A DNA stretch of 64,000 nucleotides from NCBI RefSeq assembly GCF_907164915.1, contig NC_061869.1:42963771-43027770 (forward strand). The letters run 5' to 3'. The stretch is from Impatiens glandulifera. Its lineage: Eukaryota; Streptophyta; Magnoliopsida; Ericales; Balsaminaceae. Position 1 is the first letter of the stretch. Every line of letters begins with the position of its first letter. Positions 1-10,930 of this stretch are shown in pieces. A program made the translations under genes and the position numbers. The notes below the pieces were generated by a model. The model was not told the origin of the DNA. It saw nothing but the letters and a program-made list of their open reading frames with translations, and searched no databases.

Positions 1-860
1 GTCTAATGAATGCACATAATTAGATGTGCAGTCTAATTCAACGGAATTAGACGTGCATTATAATAAATACAAAAGAATTAGACGTGTAGTCTAACTCAAC
101 GGAGTTAGACGTGCACTCTAATGAATGCATAGAATTAGACGTGTAGTCTAACTCAACGGAGTTAGACGTACAGTCTAATAGATCTCGGAATTAGACGCAT
201 AGTCTAATATATACGGAATTAGACGTTTAGTCTAACTCAGTGGAGTTAGACGTGTAGTCTAATATTTATACGGAATTAGACGTACAGTCTAACTCAGTGG
301 AGTTAGACATGCAATTTAATATTTTTGCGGAATTAGACGTGCAGTCTAACTCAGTGAAGTTAGACGTGTAGTCTAATATATTTGCGGAATTAGACGTGTA
401 GTCTAACTTAGTGGAGTTAGACGTGCAGTCTATTGGAATGTGAAAATTAGACGTAAGTCTAATTCCTTCAGACAAGTCTGAGGTAGAACCGGAATTAGAC
501 GTGCAGTCTAATGGTTATTGGATAATTAGACGTGTAGTCTAATTAATGAAAGTTAGACGTAAGTCTAGCTCCTTCAGACAAGTCTGAGGTAGAAACCGAA
601 ATTAGACGTGCAGTCTAACTCAGTGGAGTTAGACGTGCAGTCTAATGGTTATTGGATAATTAGACGTGTGGTCTAATTAGTGCAAGTTAGACGTGAGTCT
701 AACTCCTTCAGATTAGTCTAAAGTGACTGTAATTAGACATAAGTGTAATTCTATTAGACCAGGCGGTCTAATGGACTCTGTTATTAGATGGGGATATTAA
801 TTTCATTAGACTGATTTTCATAATTCGTCTAACTGAAATACGTCTAATGCTCAGCTCAAG
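1..860. repeat. Array of TTAGAC/GTCTAA palindromes in LTR U3
   Basis: Units of the form TTAGACGTGCAGTCTAA recur with short variable spacers. Each is an inverted repeat with 6-base arms (TTAGAC and GTCTAA) around an asymmetric centre, GTGCA. Longer palindromes with the same arms occur near 759-775 and 820-850, and a second type (CCTTCAGACAAGTCTGAGG-like) recurs near 466, 571 and 706. The centre reads GTGCA here and TGCAC in the three minus-oriented LTRs, so the asymmetry follows element orientation. A short ORF across it is an artefact of the repeat. Confidence 0.9.
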
Positions 861-1720
861 CAGTTTGCTTAAAGCTAGCACCCACCTTTCCACGTGCTAT
901 AGCTGTACCCTACTCCTGCTCCACTTTCTAGTGAAGATCAGTACAACAGCTATATGCAACCAACCAACGAATGACACGTAAGAGAATTTTCCTCATATTA
1001 CTTGTTTTGCAAGTACATCTCTGATGGAATATTCGGCGCACTACCAGTTGCTGTACGATCACGATCCTTGTGCTCAGAACCTGTTGTGTACAATGGAGGT
1101 TTTCTAATGGAAGAGTGCCACGTATCATTCTAAAAGATTCTACCGTTAGTCTCTGCCCAGTATTTATCAAATCTCAAGGACAACGGACAATCAGTCTCAC
1201 GAACTGCCGATCTACAATCTTGCTTGCTTGTTATTTTCAGAGAGAGAAATCAAGCTTTTGAATATTCATACTGTGAAGCTGCTTTCCTGATTGTACTGTG
1301 TGTGAATCAAGAGAGAGCTATAATCAAAAATACCTTTAGCTAAGTGATATTCTTCATCTTGTAATTGAACAGAGTGTGTTCTGTTCAATAGTGAGCTAAG
1401 TGGGTGCAAACTGTATTTGATTATAATCATATTATACTGAATCCTTTCGGTGGTTGGAAGAAGGGGTGACGTAGGAGAGTTTCTCCAAACATCCATAAAC
1501 AAATTGCTGTATTCTTTCATTTCTGTCATCTTTTCATCTTTCATCTTGTGCTTCAAACCCAAGTAAACAATTCCGCCTTGAATCTGTTTCAAGTGTTTAC
1601 AAATGTTTGCGTAGAATACAAAACGAATCAAATCCTTAACAAGATTTCTTTTAACCCGTTTTTCATAAGCCTTCATCCATAGCCAGACCCCCGTCTCTAT
1701 TGATAAAGCCGATCCTATCA
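1..1720 (+). mobile_element. LTR of palindrome-array retrotransposon, left end outside window
   Basis: This is the same LTR family as 8026-9615, 44392-45883 and 50582-52270, but in the opposite orientation to all three. It ends at 1720 with GATCCTATCA, the element-sense 3' end that the other copies show as TGATAGGATC on the + strand. No primer binding site follows, so it is either a solo LTR or the 3' LTR of an element lying to the left; the missing left end prevents a choice. The 5' half (U3) is a palindrome array. The 3' half holds the conserved GGGTGACGTAGGAG block near 1466. It interrupts a minus-strand DUF4283-type gene; GTACT at 1721-1725 would be one copy of the target duplication. Confidence 0.85.
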
Positions 1721-2530
1721 GTACTAATTCTTTAGTAACCTCTTTCTGCTTTTCATTTTCAGCCTTTTCCTTTTCCAACCTTTCATGTTCTTCTTTCTGT
1801 TTCTTTTCTATCTCTTGTTCGATCTTCTTCTTCCTTTCTTCTTCAATCATTTTCGAGCACTTGTAACAAACATGTTCGAATATGTTACAATCAAAGTATA
1901 TACTCGACCTCCACTTATATGAGATTCTATAATTGTGGGTTCGCCTTTTCTGTCCATTATCGTCATCTGGTATGCAAGATTTGAGCTCGGGTGTATCTCA
2001 ATGCACATCCTAACATAAGTCATATGCTTACCTTTTTCTGTAGTTGGGTCCATGTAGAGTGGACTCCCCAATAGGCTCTTAAAGTGACTTAATGCTTCAG
2101 GGTTATACATGTGGGGAGGGATGTTGCGCAATTGGAACCAGATTTGTGCAGTTTCTTTGGGTTTGCTGAAGAAGTTTATACCTTCTGCCCATTTTCGAGT
2201 TTCATGTAATTCTTCCCAACAAATGTGTGCCCGTTGATCATAATACTTTTGAGATCTGATACTTCTTTGAATTTGAGAAAGTACAAGTCATGAATGTTTG
2301 ATGTTTCCTTTTCTAGACCATTTCCCCCCATTGTTCCATTAATGTTTTTTTGGTTACTAGAAATGGCACCTTGTTTCTTCCGATGAAGTTTCCCACTATG
2401 ACATTCTTCCATGATTTTACACAGTTTTCCTCAACTTTTTGGGGTAGTTTGAATTCAAACGGGGAATTAGTAATTTTAACTTTTGGCTTAAATATTCTAA
2501 GGAAAATATTTCCTCTTTTTTGAACTGGGT
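1721..2530 (-). pseudogene. DUF4283 / CCHC-knuckle protein, decayed (copy A)
   Basis: Read on the minus strand, frames that shift into each other encode a DUF4283-like stretch (about 2530-2180), the following region with 'LRNIPPHMYN..LSHFKSLLGSPLY' character (2131-1900), a knuckle-like segment near 1880-1910, and a Lys/Glu-rich coiled coil (1850-1721). This order is known from plant L1-type LINE ORF1 proteins and related 'At4g02000-like' proteins. At least two frameshifts separate the parts, so it is not functional. The coiled coil runs into the LTR at 1720, which is why an ORF of 194 codons appears at 1266-1850. Copy B near 11240-12140 shares the arrangement. Whether this was a LINE ORF1 or another family member cannot be told, because no reverse transcriptase is visible. 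Confidence 0.65.
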
Positions 2531-3124
2531 TGTCAGTTTTTGTTTTCCCTTTGTTCTTCTGCCCTGAAATTTGTTTATGTTCTTTATTCTGCTCGTTACT
2601 CTAGTTTTGCACTGTTTTCTGATCCTTCCCTTGAGTTTTTCTCTATTCTTCAGCTTTCTTCCAGACCTGGTCTAGATTCCAATTAAAATTGTTCTTGATG
2701 AAGTGGACTCTAGTTTTGGGGTATTTGAAGAGCTCTCTCAAAGTTTCAATAGACTAGCTCACAATAGTATCATACCTCTCTTTTTTAGGAGATTCCAGTT
2801 TTGTAGGTAATGTAGGTTGAGATGCTCTATGTACTATTGACTTTTCTCTTTTCTTAAAACGATTTGGCATTTCTTGCCCAATATCAATAATTTCGTTATC
2901 TGATTTCTAAGCCCTTTCAGGTTGGTCTTTTCATTAAAATTGAGCCTCCATTTCCTCGGGTCTGTTTCTTTACCCAATGTTTTCACTACCGTTCTCTGTG
3001 TTTTTCCTGTTTCATCTAGATTTTCTGCATTAATTCTTTCTCCTTTCAATTCTTTTTGGATTACTTTCCCTGCTTCTTCATCAGAGTCAGATATCTCAAT
3101 AGTCTCAAGTTGAATTTGATTCTC
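2531..3124 (-). other. Upstream part of copy A, no clear domain
   Basis: Minus-strand reading continues with charged, Lys-rich sequence (for example a 71-codon frame at 2834-3049) that fits the variable region of the DUF4283 family but matches nothing I recognise. It ends at the ACTAG target duplication of the Copia insertion, and the original continuation lies beyond 7051. Confidence 0.35.
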
Positions 3125-3129
3125 ACTAG

Positions 3130-3458
3130 TGTTGGGAAAAACCCTGACAGAACCACAAAAGAAGAAAACAAAATAATGAACACACTAACAGAATTTGATA
3201 ACGGAGTTCGGCCAAAATGTTGCCTACGTCTCCGAGCACTAAGGCTATCAATTAATAAGGAAGAAGAGATACAAATTTGGGTGCAATAAACCAAAGAGGG
3301 GAGAGTTTCTTTTATACACTAAGAAACTTCCCCAACTCCCATCATCTTCCGATGTGGGATTTATGCTAATTGTGAATATAGTTTCTTTTATATACTAAGA
3401 AACTTCTTTCACTCCCATTATCTTCCGATGTGGGATTCTAATTGTGCCAAAAACAACA
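3130..3458 (-). repeat. 3' LTR of the Copia element (element sense)
   Basis: 329 bp, TG...CA bounded. By eye it is base-for-base the same as 6718-7046. It carries two similar segments with a GATGTGGGAT core (near 3351 and 3428) and two TTTCTTTTATA-type stretches (near 3306 and 3381), an internal duplication of about 77 bp. Confidence 0.93.
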
Positions 3459-3470
3459 AATCTCCACCTT
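3459..3470 (-). other. Polypurine tract of the Copia element
   Basis: On the minus strand this reads AAGGTGGAGATT directly before the LTR start TGTTG, the expected place and composition for the plus-strand DNA primer of a Copia element. Confidence 0.85.
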
Positions 3471-3550
3471 GGCACAATATCCAAATACTAATTCTTCAAT
3501 ATTAAAAAATAAACCTTCAGTGCTTCCAATTGGCGCTTTTCAGCGCCGAC

Positions 3551-6500
3551 TCAAACGCGGAATGTGTTTACCAAATCTAAACCATTAGATTTGGTTTTCC
3601 CCATGTCTTTCATCTCGAACTCTTTACCCAATTGAGCCTTCAATTTGTCAACTTCATATTGGCTCTTTGATGCTATCAACATATCATCAACGTACAAGAG
3701 TATATAGATGTAAGACTCATCTTGCAATTTGCGCAAATACACACATGAACTGAATCTGCTTCTTGTGTACTTGTGCTCCATCATAAACTTGTCAAGTCGC
3801 TTGTACCATTGTCTCGACGATTGCTTCAACCTGTACAATGATCTGTTCAACTTGCAAACCCAATTTTCTTTATCAGCAACATTGAATCCATCTGGTTGAT
3901 AAATGTAGATTTCCTCATTCAAATGACCGTGTATGTCTGCGGTCTTCACATCTGGTTGAGCTAGCTCCAAATTCATCTGCGCTACCAAGGCCAACAAAAT
4001 TCTAATGGAAGAGTGTTTAACAACAGGAGAAAGTATCTCATTATAATCACCTCCTTCCTTCTGAGCGTAGTCTTTAACTACCAATTTTTCCTTGTAGCGA
4101 ACATCAAATTTTTCAGGAAATCCTTCTTTCTTAGCAAATATCCATTTACAACCAATAGCCTTCTTCTCTTTTCGTAGATGACTCAACTTGCATGTCTCAT
4201 TCTTCTGAATAGATTGCATCCCATCTTCCATAACACCTCTCCTTTTCCCATTTTCAGTACTTCGACTGACATCTGAAAAAGTGGATGAAACATCATCTAC
4301 GACTAGAAGTGCATAGGCCGCCATGTCAACAAACCGACCTGGTTTTTGAATAACTCGTCTTGGCCTATTAACAACAATTGATTCACTTTGTTCTGAAGGT
4401 TCTTGGGTTGGAACCTCTTCCTCATTTAACTCTTCGTCTATCGTCGGAGAGTCACTTCTAGTTGGGCTTATCTTTATCTGCTCAAACTCCACCTGTTGCG
4501 GAGTACAATCAATCTTGTCTGGTGTTACCTTATTCAACATTGAATAATCATCAAAAGTAACATCTCTTCTGATAATGGTTTTCTTTGCATCCAAACACCA
4601 GAGACGATACTCTTTAACTCCTGTAGTAAATCCCATAAAAAGAGCCTTCTTTCCTCGTGGATCCAAATTTGATTCAACTCCATGATAATATGCAGTAGAA
4701 CCAAAAATATGCAAAGAATCATAATCAGTTGCAGGTTTTCCAGACCATACCTCTAATGGAGTCTTGCCACCAATTGCAGATGATGGTAGGCGATTTACCA
4801 AATATTGAGCGTATGACACAGCTTCTGCCCAAAATTTTCTGTCTAACCCAGCATTAGACAACATACATCGAACTTTCTCCACCAATATCCTGTTCATACG
4901 TTCCGATACTCCATTCTGCTGTGGTGTTTTTCTGACTGTGAAGTGTCGAACTATGCCACACTCTTGGCATAACTTCTGGAATGGATCATTCTTGTATTCT
5001 CCACCGTTATCAGTCCGGAAAACTTTGATCTTTCTTCCTGTCTCGTCTTCAACTTGAGTTTTCCATTTAAGAAAAATCTCAAACACTTCATCTTTGTTCT
5101 TCATAGTAAACACCCAAACTCTTCTGGAAAAATCATCAATAAAAGTAACAAAATAATGTCTACCTCCAAGAGAAGGAGTCTTGGCAGGTCCCCAGACATC
5201 TGAGTGCACATAATCCAAAATACCCTCGGTGTTTTGAATAGCAGTGCCAAATTTTACTCGCCTTTGTTTTCCCAGAATACAATGTTCACAAAAATCTAAC
5301 TTACAAACTTTTGTACCTTTCAACAATCCTTGCTTAACAAGAGTTTGCATAGATTTCTCACCAGCATGCCCCAATCGCATATGCCATAGCTTTGTTGCCT
5401 CTAACTTCTTACTGCTCCCGGAAGTTGATACACATGATGTCCCATTAACTGTACTACCTTGATAATAATACAAATAATTACTCTTCCTGATAGCTTTCAA
5501 CATCACTAGCGCTCCAGATATTACCCTAAGAACTCCATTTTCCAATTTCACATGTAGGCCTTTCGACTCCAAGGCCCCCAAAGAAATGAGATTCTTTTTC
5601 ATATTCGGTATGTACCGAACATCTCTAATAATTCTGGTGGATCCGTCTTCATTTCTCAGCTTGATTGAACCTATCCCCTTTATTTTACATGTATTAGCAT
5701 CTCCCATGTAAACAACTCCACCATCCAGCTCTTTAAAGTCAAAGAACCACTTTCTAACTGGTGTCATATGATAAGTGCAGGCTGAGTCCAATATCCACGC
5801 ATCAGGATGTGATGTTGTGTGTGACATCGATAAAGAGTATTCTGAATCTGCATCACCTTTGTTTTCTGCAACATTCGCATCTTCAGAATCTTTCTCTTTC
5901 TTCTTCAACTTTGGGCAGTTAATCTTCCAATGTCCTTTCTCACGGCAGAAAGCACATTCATCTTTGGCAACTCTACTTTCAGATCTTCTTCCTTTCCCTT
6001 TTGATTTGCTCTGCTGACGGCCCCTGACCATCAATGCTTCATCTGCTGTCCCTACTTTGCTTTTCCTTTTATCCTGCTTTCTCAATTCATGACTATATAA
6101 AGCAGAACTTACAGCATCAAGAGAAACATTTCCCTTCCCATGAAGTAACGTTGTTTCTAAGTGTTCAAATTCATCAGGAAGGGACGATAGCAACATCAAA
6201 GCCAAGTCTTCATCCTCAAACCTAACGTCAAGGTTTAACAAATCCGCTACTAACTGATTAAACTTAGTTATATGCTCATTCATCGTAGTACCTGATTGGT
6301 ATTCAAACCGGAACAGTCGTTTCTTCATAAGGAGCTTATTCTGACCACTCTTCTTCAGAAACTTGTCCTCCAATGCTTGCCACAGTTTCTGTGCAGAAGT
6401 TTCATTCTTCACAGCATACTTCTGCTCTCTGGACAGGCACGACCGAATTGTTCCGCACGCCAACCGATTCATGATACTCCACTCTTTTTCTTCTATACCA

Positions 6501-6685
6501 TCTGGCTTTCCGACCTCAATAGCAACATCTAGACCCTGCTGAAAAAGACAATCTAGAACTTCACCTTGCCACATGCCGAAATGCCCAGTTCCATCAAAGA
6601 TCTCCACCGCAAACTTCAAATTCGACATCGGTGTCCTCGTCCAGGATGACGAAGGAGTTGACGCCCCTTTTGAAGACTCCACCAT
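3551..6685 (-). pseudogene. Copia gag-pol polyprotein, C-terminally truncated
   Basis: A single open frame of 1044 codons with no internal stop. In order: gag UBN2-like domain (about residues 25-200); zinc knuckle CX2CX4HX4C (CAFCREKGHWKINC, about 245); aspartic protease site WILDSACTYHM (about 295); GAG-pre-integrase HHCC region with LWHMRLGH; integrase core with the D, D and E residues visible (HSDVWGP, FRTDNGGEY, GVSERMN); reverse transcriptase from KWIFAKKEG to the YVDDM catalytic motif. About 30 residues after YVDDM the frame jumps to unrelated sequence and stops, so the RT thumb and RNase H (roughly 250 residues) are missing. A DVKTADIHG motif replaces the usual DVKTAFLHG in RT. The start is the first ATG after the primer site. 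The type resembles the Tnt1/Tork group. The missing RNase H means it cannot replicate alone. Confidence 0.9.
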
Positions 6686-6703
6686 GCCAAGGACGAACCT
6701 TCG

Positions 6704-6715
6704 GCTCTGATACCA
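6704..6715 (-). other. Primer binding site, initiator-Met tRNA type
   Basis: The minus strand reads TGGTATCAGAGC two bases inside the LTR boundary. This is the standard Copia site complementary to the 3' end of initiator methionine tRNA. Confidence 0.92.
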
Positions 6716-6717
6716 CT

Positions 6718-7046
6718 TGTTGGGAAAAACCCTGACAGAACCACAAAAGAAGAAAACAAAATAATGAACACACTAACAGAATTTGATAACGGAGTTCGGC
6801 CAAAATGTTGCCTACGTCTCCGAGCACTAAGGCTATCAATTAATAAGGAAGAAGAGATACAAATTTGGGTGCAATAAACCAAAGAGGGGAGAGTTTCTTT
6901 TATACACTAAGAAACTTCCCCAACTCCCATCATCTTCCGATGTGGGATTTATGCTAATTGTGAATATAGTTTCTTTTATATACTAAGAAACTTCTTTCAC
7001 TCCCATTATCTTCCGATGTGGGATTCTAATTGTGCCAAAAACAACA
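6718..7046 (-). repeat. 5' LTR of the Copia element (element sense)
   Basis: 329 bp, same sequence as 3130-3458 as far as I can compare by eye. The promoter for the gag-pol frame would lie here. It is followed on the + strand by the target duplication ACTAG. Confidence 0.93.
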
Positions 7047-7051
7047 ACTAG

Positions 7052-8025
7052 AACCCGAGTTAATAACTTGTGCATTTTTTATTTCCTAGACTATTTTCCT
7101 AAACTACTCTATCTTTTCCTATAGCATGTCCTAGATTGTCACAGTCTAGGCTATCAGCATGTATTCCACAAATAGTTCTATTATCATTTGCATTCATCTC
7201 ATGGGTGTTATTGGGAATGGTAGAAAACATACGTGGCGTGTTTACTACAAAATCTTTATTATTGTTCTTGCTCACGTCAGTTTGATCTCCACTCTTTCCA
7301 TCTGGCTTTGGAGATCCATGATTTTCAAGGAGGATATTCGTGAGATTCTCTCCTAAGCCTTTGTGAAGATAGTTGTATTCAAATTCTCTTTCTTAGGATT
7401 AGGGAGCAAGTGTTGGATTCACCCATTGCCCGATTAATAAAGTTGGTCGGGCTTGTACCAATTGTTGACAAAGAGGGAATTCCTTGTACTGCTAAAGCTA
7501 CAATGTTTACAAAAGTCGTATTTATAGTGGTCGACATGGACGTATTCGTGTCAACGAATTTTTTAACAACTTTACAATACACATATGTTTGAAATTTGTA
7601 AAATTTCAAGGAAATTGATTTCCTAATGTACTCTAGTTTTGACCGAGAATAGTATCAATTTTTAATCGAGAGAGATCGACGGGGAGATTTAGTAAATTTC
7701 TGCGAAAAGACGACCCTTCCGACCGAGAGATGAAATCGTGACGCACACGGCACATAGATCGCACATATCGCATAGATGACACATATGGCACAGTACGCAC
7801 GACAACGAACAAAGTGTGATTTCTTTGCGACTACGACCGTGAGTTTCTTCAACGATGATTACGACTGTGACAATATTGTCGTCATATTACGGCGCACACG
7901 GCACACTGATCGCACAGATCATACTTCACTTATTTGTCCCGTATTAATAGATTTCATATATTAAGTTTTATGATTTTATCTATTATTAATATTGATATAT
8001 TTAGAGATATTTGAATTATCTATAA
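7052..8025. other. Intergenic remnant between two LTR insertions
   Basis: No gene is recognised. Short ORFs on both strands (7159-7356, 7379-7609) have no domain I know. Positions about 7735-7930 contain loose repeats of a GCACA-n-GATCGCACA-like motif. The stretch is probably the upstream part of DUF4283-type copy A, since a loosely similar low-complexity zone lies upstream of copy B near 17340-17530. Confidence 0.3.
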
Positions 8026-9615
8026 TGATAGGATCGACGACACCAATAGAGGCGGGGGTAAGGCTATTGATGAAGGAAAAACGTTTGATATAAATCTTGT
8101 TAAGGATTTAAATCACTTTCTATTCTACGCAAACCCTTGTAAACACTTGAAACAGAATCAAGCGCGGAAATGTTTACTTAGGTTTGAAGCTGGGAACCAA
8201 GAATGAAAAGATGACAGAAAGAAACAACACATCAGTTTGTTTATGGATGTTCGGAGCAAACTCTTCTACGTCACCCCTTTTTCCAACCACCGGAAGGATT
8301 CACTATAATATGCTTTGAATCAAATACAGTTTGCACGAATAGCTCATCGTTGAACAGAACAGACTTTGTTCAACTTATAATATGATGAAGAATATCACTC
8401 AGTTAAAACGATGATTTGATTCTAACTCTCTCTCTTGATTAACACACAGTAAAGCAAGAAAGCAGCTAACAATTTCGATAGAATAATCTAAGTATCAACA
8501 GATCGATTAATTGTCTCTCTCTTTGTTCGTCCGTTGTTCTTGAGATCCATTAAATAAGGAACATGTATCAACGGTCGAATCTTCATAATAACACGTGGCT
8601 TACTTCCATTGGAACGCCTCCATAGTACACAACAGACTCTGAGTACAAGGATCGTGGCCGTACACAACTGGTAGTGCGCCGAATATTCTTCAGAGATGTA
8701 CCTGCAAAACAAGTAGTGTGAAGGATATTCGCTTACATGTCATTGGTTGATTGGTTGCAGCTGGTTGTCATATTAATCTTTACTGGAAAGTGGAGCAGGA
8801 ATAGCGTATAGCTAGAGCACGTGGGTAGGCAGGTGTTAGTTTCATGCAACTTCTTAAGCATGGCATTAGATGTATTTCAATTAGACGACCTCTTCTAATG
8901 AAATCAGACGTCCCCGTCTAATAACAGGATCCATTAGACTACCTGGTCTAATGGGATTAGACTTCACGTCTAATTACAGTTCACTTCAGACTAATTTGAA
9001 AGAGTTAGACTGCACGTCTAACTTTCACTTGTTAAACTGCACGTCTAACTTTCACATTCCATTAGACTCCACGTCTAATTACGGTTCCCTTCAGACTAGT
9101 CTGAAGGAGTTAGAATGCACGTCTAACTTTCTCTTTACATTAGAATCCACGTCTAATTACGGTTCTTCTGAAGGAGTTAGACTGCACGTCTAACTTTCTC
9201 TTTACATTAGACTCCACGTTTAATTCAACTAGTTAGACTGCACGTCTAACTCCGCTAGTTAGACTGCACGTCTAACTCCGCTAGTTAGACTGCACGTCTA
9301 ACTCCGCTAGTTAGACTGCACGTCTAACTCCTTGTGTTAGACTGCACGTCTAACTCCGCTAGTTAGACTGCACGTCTAACTCCGTGTGTTAGACTGCACG
9401 TCGAACTCAACTAGTTAGACTGCACGTCTAACTCCGTACATCTAATGTCAAATCGGTCTAATGAACCTCATTAAGACCACGTCTAATAAAGTTTGATTTC
9501 GATACACCTGCACTAAAGACAATTAGACGCATAAATTAAGTTTTATATCCATTTATCATCAAAATTCCAATAGTCAAACTACTTTGACATTTAGGCAAAA
9601 TAATTTGACCCAACA
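8026..9615 (-). mobile_element. Solo LTR of palindrome-array retrotransposon
   Basis: The + strand starts TGATAGGATC and ends TTGACCCAACA, the LTR termini of the 44392-52270 element. It is flanked by a perfect 5-bp duplication TATAA (8021-8025 and 9616-9620) with no internal region, so it arose by LTR-LTR recombination. Length 1590 bp, between the 1492 and 1689 bp of the full element's LTRs. The conserved block with GACGT (minus strand GGGTGACGTAG) lies near 8268. Confidence 0.93.
8870..9490. repeat. Palindrome array in the solo LTR
   Basis: Units TTAGACTGCACGTCTAA alternate with spacers such as CTCCGCTAG. Between about 9228 and 9440 they form a very regular ladder with a period near 25 bp. 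Palindromes with longer arms around ACCTGGT and GACCTC centres lie at the left edge (8880-8960). Confidence 0.9.
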
Positions 9616-9620
9616 TATAA

Positions 9621-10930
9621 ATAATTAAGTACTGATATATAAAATATATATTTAAAGAGAATATTAAGGAAAACATGTTTAATCTTACTGTATAAAAAAA
9701 AAAATTATCCTTTATTTTAGGATTAAAATTATTGTTAAGGTTATTAATATATTATATTTAATAAATTATGAATAACTTAATTATAGTACATTTTATTTAA
9801 GGACTATAGTGGATATAAAAGAAATTTAAGTCCATATGTATTTGGTTATAAGAATCTTTGAAATATGAAAAGATTTATTATTTACTTAATTCACCTAGAG
9901 TCCCTCCATCTTACTTTATTTAATTATGTGCAACATTGAAAATTTCAAATTAAAGAATTAAGATTTGACCAACTATATACTTTTACTTATTTATTTATAA
10001 TAATAAAATAATATACGTATTATTTATTCAAAACAAAATTACTTCTAATTTCTCCGCTAAATTATATATTATTGATTTGAGTTATAAACACTAATATATG
10101 ACATTTAGATTCAAATTAATGAATGATAATATTTTGCAACTAAGGTAGCACAATAATAATAGTTGACTTAAGAAACCAAGTGTTCATGAGTTAAATTCTA
10201 TCTAAAAGTATTTTGAATGGAAGAGGGGGCCATAAGTGTGGGGTGTCATAGATTCAATTCCATTTGCAAACACTTTAAATCTAAGGAAGGGATAGTGAGA
10301 TGTCATTATAGTTCTTCTTGATTAAAAAAAATATTATACAATTATTGTGATTATATTATTTGGCCCGAAGACTAATAATTAATTGTCTACATTACATAAA
10401 TAATTATGATGACAAAATGTAATGATTACAAAGTTTAATTTAGGTATATAATTAATTCATCCAAAGATAGATTGATTATTTGACATGTTTGATCATTACG
10501 GCACATAGTATTAACAAAAAAGACTTATATTAATGTTGTATTAAGTATTTTTAGATGGGATAAATCCTTATTTAAAAGTAGTGGGTACTTAAGTTTATAA
10601 ATGTGAGCAACCACTTTATTGAATATTTTGAATGATTAAGGAGCTATAAATTATGATGCCAAGTTAAAGATAAATTTATTTTTGGAAAAACGGTTAAAAC
10701 ATTTCATAAAATCCCAAAAGTGGGAGGGTCAGAAATCAAAGCTAGACAAATCCTAGCTATGATTAAGGTTGACAATCAAAGACCCTAAAAAACTGATTTG
10801 TAGAATTACAAACTGAAAAGACTATATTCAAACTTAATCATCCCAACCTAGGATTTTCGCATGTCATCTATCTTCATTGAGAGACTTCTTCCCCTTCCTC
10901 TTCCTCTTTCTCTAACGATAAATAGAGATT
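9621..10930. other. AT-rich intergenic DNA, nothing recognised
   Basis: Very AT-rich with stops in all frames. I see no domain, RNA gene or bounded repeat. Confidence 0.5.

Larger units (their letters stand above)
3130..7046 (-). mobile_element. Ty1/Copia LTR retrotransposon, recent, internally deleted
   Basis: The element runs from TGTTGGG at 3130 to AACAACA at 7046 and is flanked by the 5-bp duplication ACTAG (3125-3129 and 7047-7051). Both LTRs are 329 bp. In element sense (minus) the order is LTR, primer site, gag-pol frame, polypurine tract, LTR. It is 3.9 kb, short for a Copia element of this lineage (usually about 4.7-5.3 kb), because the end of reverse transcriptase and all of RNase H are absent. 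It sits inside the older DUF4283-type sequence. Confidence 0.95.

Noticed and set aside
8870..9490. Regular repeat-spacer look reminiscent of a CRISPR array
   Set aside because: Spacers are themselves repeated, the array is part of an LTR found several times, and the organism is a plant.
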